DNA of 7,603 bases, taken from the NCBI GenBank assembly GCA_023390695.1, contig JAEWCJ010000078.1:1-7603 (forward strand), in the 5' to 3' direction. The stretch comes from Pseudomonadota bacterium. GTDB lineage: Bacteria; Pseudomonadota; Alphaproteobacteria; Rhizobiales; Xanthobacteraceae. The translations under genes were made by a program, and so were the position numbers. The notes beneath the pieces were generated by a model that worked only from the letters and a program-made list of their open reading frames with translations, had not been told where the DNA came from and searched no databases. Shown piece by piece: positions 5,376 to 7,603 of this stretch; positions within the stretch are counted from its first letter, which is position 1; each line of letters opens with the position of its first letter.

Positions 5376-6569
5376 TCACTCTCCCGCCTCCAGCCTGCGT
5401 GCGGGAATCGGCGCCGGGATCACCACGTTGTCGTCGATGTCGCCGTCGAACTCGACCTCGCGGATGCGGGCGCCGCGCTTCTCGACCTTGTCGGCGGACA
5501 CCAGAATCTGCCGGATGTCTTCGTTCGCCTGTCCGAAATGGTGGTGCAGCTTGCTGACGCGGTCGCGCAGGCGTTTCAGGTCGTCCATCAGATGTCCGAC
5601 CTCGGCGTGAATCTTGTCGGCGGCCTCGCGCATGCGGGCGTCACGATGAATCTGCTGGATCACCTGAATGGCGAGCATGAGCAGCGACGGCGAGACGATG
5701 ACCACCTTCGAGCGGAACGCCTTCTGGATCATGTCGTCGAACTGGTCGTGCAGCTCGGCATAGACCGATTCCGACGGCACGAACATCAAAGCGAGATCCT
5801 GCGTCTCGCCGGGGATCAGGTATTTGTCGGCGATGTCGGCGATATGCTTGCCGACATTCTGGCGCAGCAGACGCCCGGCGAGGTTGCGGTCCTCGTCTGA
5901 CTTGGCGTCGCGCAGGGCGGTGACCGCTTCCAGCGGGAATTTCGCGTCGACGATCAGCGGCCGCTGGTCCGGGAAGAAGATGGCGCAATCGGGCCGCGTG
6001 CGGTTGGACAGCGTGAACTGGAACTCGTAGGTGCCCTTCGCGAGCCCGTCCTGGATGATCATCTCCATGCGGCCCTGGCCGAAGGCGCCGCGCTGCTGCT
6101 TGTTGGTGAGCACGTTCTGCAGCGACGTCACCTGGGTCGCGAGCTGGGTGATGTTCTGTTGCGCGGCGTCGATCACGGCGAGCCGCTCGTTCAGCTTCTG
6201 CAGGTTGTCGGTGGTCTGCTGCGTCGTGTTGTGCATCGACTGGCCGAGGCGGTCGGTGACCGCGTCGAGCCGGGCATGCACCGCGCGCTGCAATTCGGCG
6301 TGCTGGGCGTGCAGCATCTGGCCCATGGCGCGCACCTGGCCGGCGGTGTCCGCCTGCAGACGGTGCAGCTCCGCCATCCGCTGCGCAGCCGCTTCCTCGG
6401 CCGCCAGCGCCGCCGCCGCATCTTCGCGCCGCCGCCTTGCGCGCATGACCAGCAGCACGATCAGCGCGACGAGGCCGCCCAGCACGATGGCGGCGGCGGC
6501 CGCCAGCAGGCCGGCGACAAGAACGGGGTCCAGCTCCTGAAGCCGGGCGAGCGCGGGGGCGGTGTCCAT
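5376..6569 (-). CDS. rmuC: DNA recombination protein RmuC
   Basis: RmuC proteins limit inversions and other recombination at short inverted repeats and carry a predicted PD-(D/E)XK-like nuclease core; the biochemical activity is not well settled. The 397-aa product has one membrane segment near the N-terminus (about 15-43) followed by RARRRR. A long Ala/Gln-rich coiled coil follows (about 45-155). The conserved RmuC domain spans about 160-355, with GAFGQGRMEMIIQDGL, RPDCAIFFP and LIVDAKFPLEAV; Asp194, Asp208 and Lys210 are candidate active-site residues. FVPSESVYAEL and SPSLLMLAI are further family signatures. This suggests a membrane anchor with a cytoplasmic domain. The start at 6569 has AGGAAG about 5 nt upstream. 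It is divergent from def across 158 bp, in which I see no clear rmuC promoter. A palindromic element follows the stop. Confidence 0.95.
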   Translation of the reverse strand: MDTAPALARLQELDPVLVAGLLAAAAAIVLGGLVALIVLLVMRARRRREDAAAALAAEEAAAQRMAELHRLQADTAGQVRAMGQMLHAQHAELQRAVHARLDAVTDRLGQSMHNTTQQTTDNLQKLNERLAVIDAAQQNITQLATQVTSLQNVLTNKQQRGAFGQGRMEMIIQDGLAKGTYEFQFTLSNRTRPDCAIFFPDQRPLIVDAKFPLEAVTALRDAKSDEDRNLAGRLLRQNVGKHIADIADKYLIPGETQDLALMFVPSESVYAELHDQFDDMIQKAFRSKVVIVSPSLLMLAIQVIQQIHRDARMREAADKIHAEVGHLMDDLKRLRDRVSKLHHHFGQANEDIRQILVSADKVEKRGARIREVEFDGDIDDNVVIPAPIPARRLEAGE

Positions 6570-6692
6570 CCGGGCTTCCTAGCACGATTGGGGAGAGGCG
6601 AGAACGAAGAGGGAACGGCGGCTGTCTCCTGCCTGCGCGGCGGGGGAGGGGGTGATGCGTAACCCAGGCGAAGGACGTGCGAGACGGCTCAA

Positions 6693-6720
6693 TTGACCCT
6701 CCGCCCCGGACCGCTTACAT
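6693..6720 (+). promoter_or_regulatory. Putative def-fmt promoter
   Basis: TTGACC (6693-6698) and TTACAT (6715-6720) are separated by 16 nt (or TACATC at 6716-6721 with a 17-nt spacer), a reasonable sigma-70-type pair. The predicted start point is about 6727-6728, coinciding with the def ATG at 6728. No purine-rich Shine-Dalgarno lies in the bases before that ATG, which fits a leaderless or nearly leaderless transcript. Confidence 0.5.
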
Positions 6721-6727
6721 CGCGCGC

Positions 6728-7243
6728 ATGGCACTTCGCGACATTCTGATCATTCCCGACAAGCAATTGCGCCTCGTCTCCCAGCCGGTGGAGCGGGTGG
6801 ACGACACCGTGCGCAAGCTGGTCGAGGACATGTTCGAGACCATGTATGACGCGCCGGGCATCGGCCTCGCCGCCATCCAGATCGGCGAGCCGGTGCGGGT
6901 GGTGACCATGGACGTCGCCAAAAAGGACGACGAGAAGGAGCCGCGCGTCTTCATCAATCCGGAAATCGTCTGGTCTTCGGAGGAGATGAATGTGCACGAG
7001 GAGGGCTGTCTCTCGATCCCCGATTATTACGAGGAGGTCGAGCGCCCGGCACAGGTGAAGGTCAAATATCTCGACCTCGACGGCAACTTGCAGGAAGTGC
7101 ATGCCGACGGTCTGCTGTCGATCTGCCTGCAGCATGAGATCGATCACCTGAACGGCGTGCTGTTCATCGACCACCTGTCGAAACTGAAACGCGACCGCGT
7201 CATCAAGAAATACACGAAGCTCGCCAAACACGCGGCGGAGTGA
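6728..7243 (+). CDS. def: Peptide deformylase
   Basis: Def removes the formyl group from the N-terminal methionine of newly made proteins, using an Fe2+ (or other divalent metal) centre. The 171-aa product contains all three family motifs: [10 protein letters not shown] (44-53), EGCLSIP (92-98) with metal ligand Cys94, and QHEIDHLNG (135-143) with ligands His136 and His140 and catalytic Glu137. The start [10 protein letters not shown] is the expected deformylase N-terminus; an in-frame ATG at 6677 would add 17 unlike residues and engulf the putative promoter. It is followed after 4 nt by fmt, the functionally paired gene, as in many bacteria. Nothing unusual is seen in the protein itself. Confidence 0.97.
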   Translation: MALRDILIIPDKQLRLVSQPVERVDDTVRKLVEDMFETMYDAPGIGLAAIQIGEPVRVVTMDVAKKDDEKEPRVFINPEIVWSSEEMNVHEEGCLSIPDYYEEVERPAQVKVKYLDLDGNLQEVHADGLLSICLQHEIDHLNGVLFIDHLSKLKRDRVIKKYTKLAKHAAE

Positions 7244-7247
7244 CTGC

Positions 7248-7603
7248 ATGCCGCTGCGTCTGATCTTCATGGGCACGCCGGATTTCGCGGTGCCGACGCT
7301 GATCGAACTGGTCGGCGCCGGGCATGAGATCGCCGCCGTCTATACGCGGGCGCCGAAGCCGGCCGGCCGCGGCATGGACCTGCAGGACACGCCGGTCGCG
7401 CGCGAGGCGAAGCGCCTCGGCCTGCCGGTGCTGACGCCGGCGAGCCTGAAGAGCGCGGAGGCGCAGGCCGAGTTCCGCGCCTATGGCGCCGACGCTGCGG
7501 TGGTCGTCGCCTATGGGCTGATCCTGCCGAAACCGGTATTGGAAGCGGTGCCGCTCGGCTGCTTCAATCTGCATGCGTCGATCCTGCCGCGCTGGCGCGG
7601 CGC
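7248..7603 (+). CDS. fmt: Methionyl-tRNA formyltransferase, N-terminal part (cut by window edge)
   Basis: Fmt transfers a formyl group from 10-formyl-tetrahydrofolate to Met-tRNA(fMet), making the initiator tRNA. The first 118 codons are visible, out of roughly 310 expected for the family. Seen are the N-terminal Rossmann start [19 protein letters not shown] (3-21), [12 protein letters not shown] (31-42), AYGLILP (88-94) and the formyltransferase active-site segment [14 protein letters not shown] (105-118), with catalytic Asn107 and His109; the third catalytic residue (Asp) lies beyond the window. GGAG (7237-7240), inside the end of def, is 7 nt before the ATG, and only 4 nt separate the genes, so they form an operon. 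Confidence 0.96.
   Translation, partial: MPLRLIFMGTPDFAVPTLIELVGAGHEIAAVYTRAPKPAGRGMDLQDTPVAREAKRLGLPVLTPASLKSAEAQAEFRAYGADAAVVVAYGLILPKPVLEAVPLGCFNLHASILPRWRG

Noticed and set aside
5641..6585. 314-codon minus-strand open frame within rmuC
   Set aside because: It is an alternate frame of rmuC with an Arg/Ala/Pro-rich product; the RmuC frame has the family motifs.
1..7603. CRISPR array, tRNA or rRNA genes
   Set aside because: No regularly spaced direct repeats and no tRNA- or rRNA-like sequence were noticed on either strand.

Overview
This is a high-GC bacterial chromosome segment, most likely from an alphaproteobacterium of the order Hyphomicrobiales (Rhizobiales), close to the Nitrobacteraceae or Xanthobacteraceae. 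Three things suggest this: the RecR, RmuC, Def and Fmt sequences look typical of that group; the def-fmt pair lies divergent to rmuC; and the rmuC-ampG gap holds a palindromic intergenic repeat whose sequence style I recognise from Bradyrhizobium- and Rhodopseudomonas-type genomes. This assignment is from memory of the families, not from a search.

Layout, left to right. Positions 1-436 (minus) hold the N-terminal part of a probable SAM-dependent methyltransferase that runs off the left edge. After a 145-bp divergent gap comes recR (582-1187, plus), a DNA-repair gene. Next is a compact arsenic-resistance operon on the plus strand: arsR (1265-1645), an ACR3-type arsenite efflux permease (1648-2712) and a glutaredoxin-type arsenate reductase arsC (2709-3119). 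These are joined by a 2-nt gap and a 4-nt ATGA overlap. A P-loop ATPase of the AAA_28 kind (3258-3830, plus) follows and meets ampG (3827-5182, minus) tail to tail, sharing a CTAG. The 193-bp gap between rmuC and ampG is filled by a hairpin-rich repeat of about 149 bp (5206-5354). rmuC (5376-6569, minus) comes next, then a 158-bp divergent gap, def (6728-7243, plus) and the first 118 codons of fmt (7248 to the right edge).

How the genes work together. ArsC reduces arsenate to arsenite, ACR3 exports the arsenite, and ArsR, released from DNA by As(III), controls the operon. A consensus TTGACA and a TGTCGA-N6-TCGACA inverted repeat lie immediately before the arsR start. Def and Fmt handle the formyl group of initiator methionine: Fmt adds it to Met-tRNA and Def removes it from the new protein. 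RecR and RmuC both act in DNA maintenance, and AmpG imports cell-wall muropeptides for recycling. The ars genes together with the ATPase look like an accessory islet set among housekeeping genes.

I found no clearly new multi-gene system. The points most worth a second look are the mosaic palindromic element at 5206-5354, two promoters (arsR and def) placed so that transcription should begin at or next to the start codon, an Ala in place of the usual Toprim Glu in RecR, and a five-cysteine C-terminus in ArsR.
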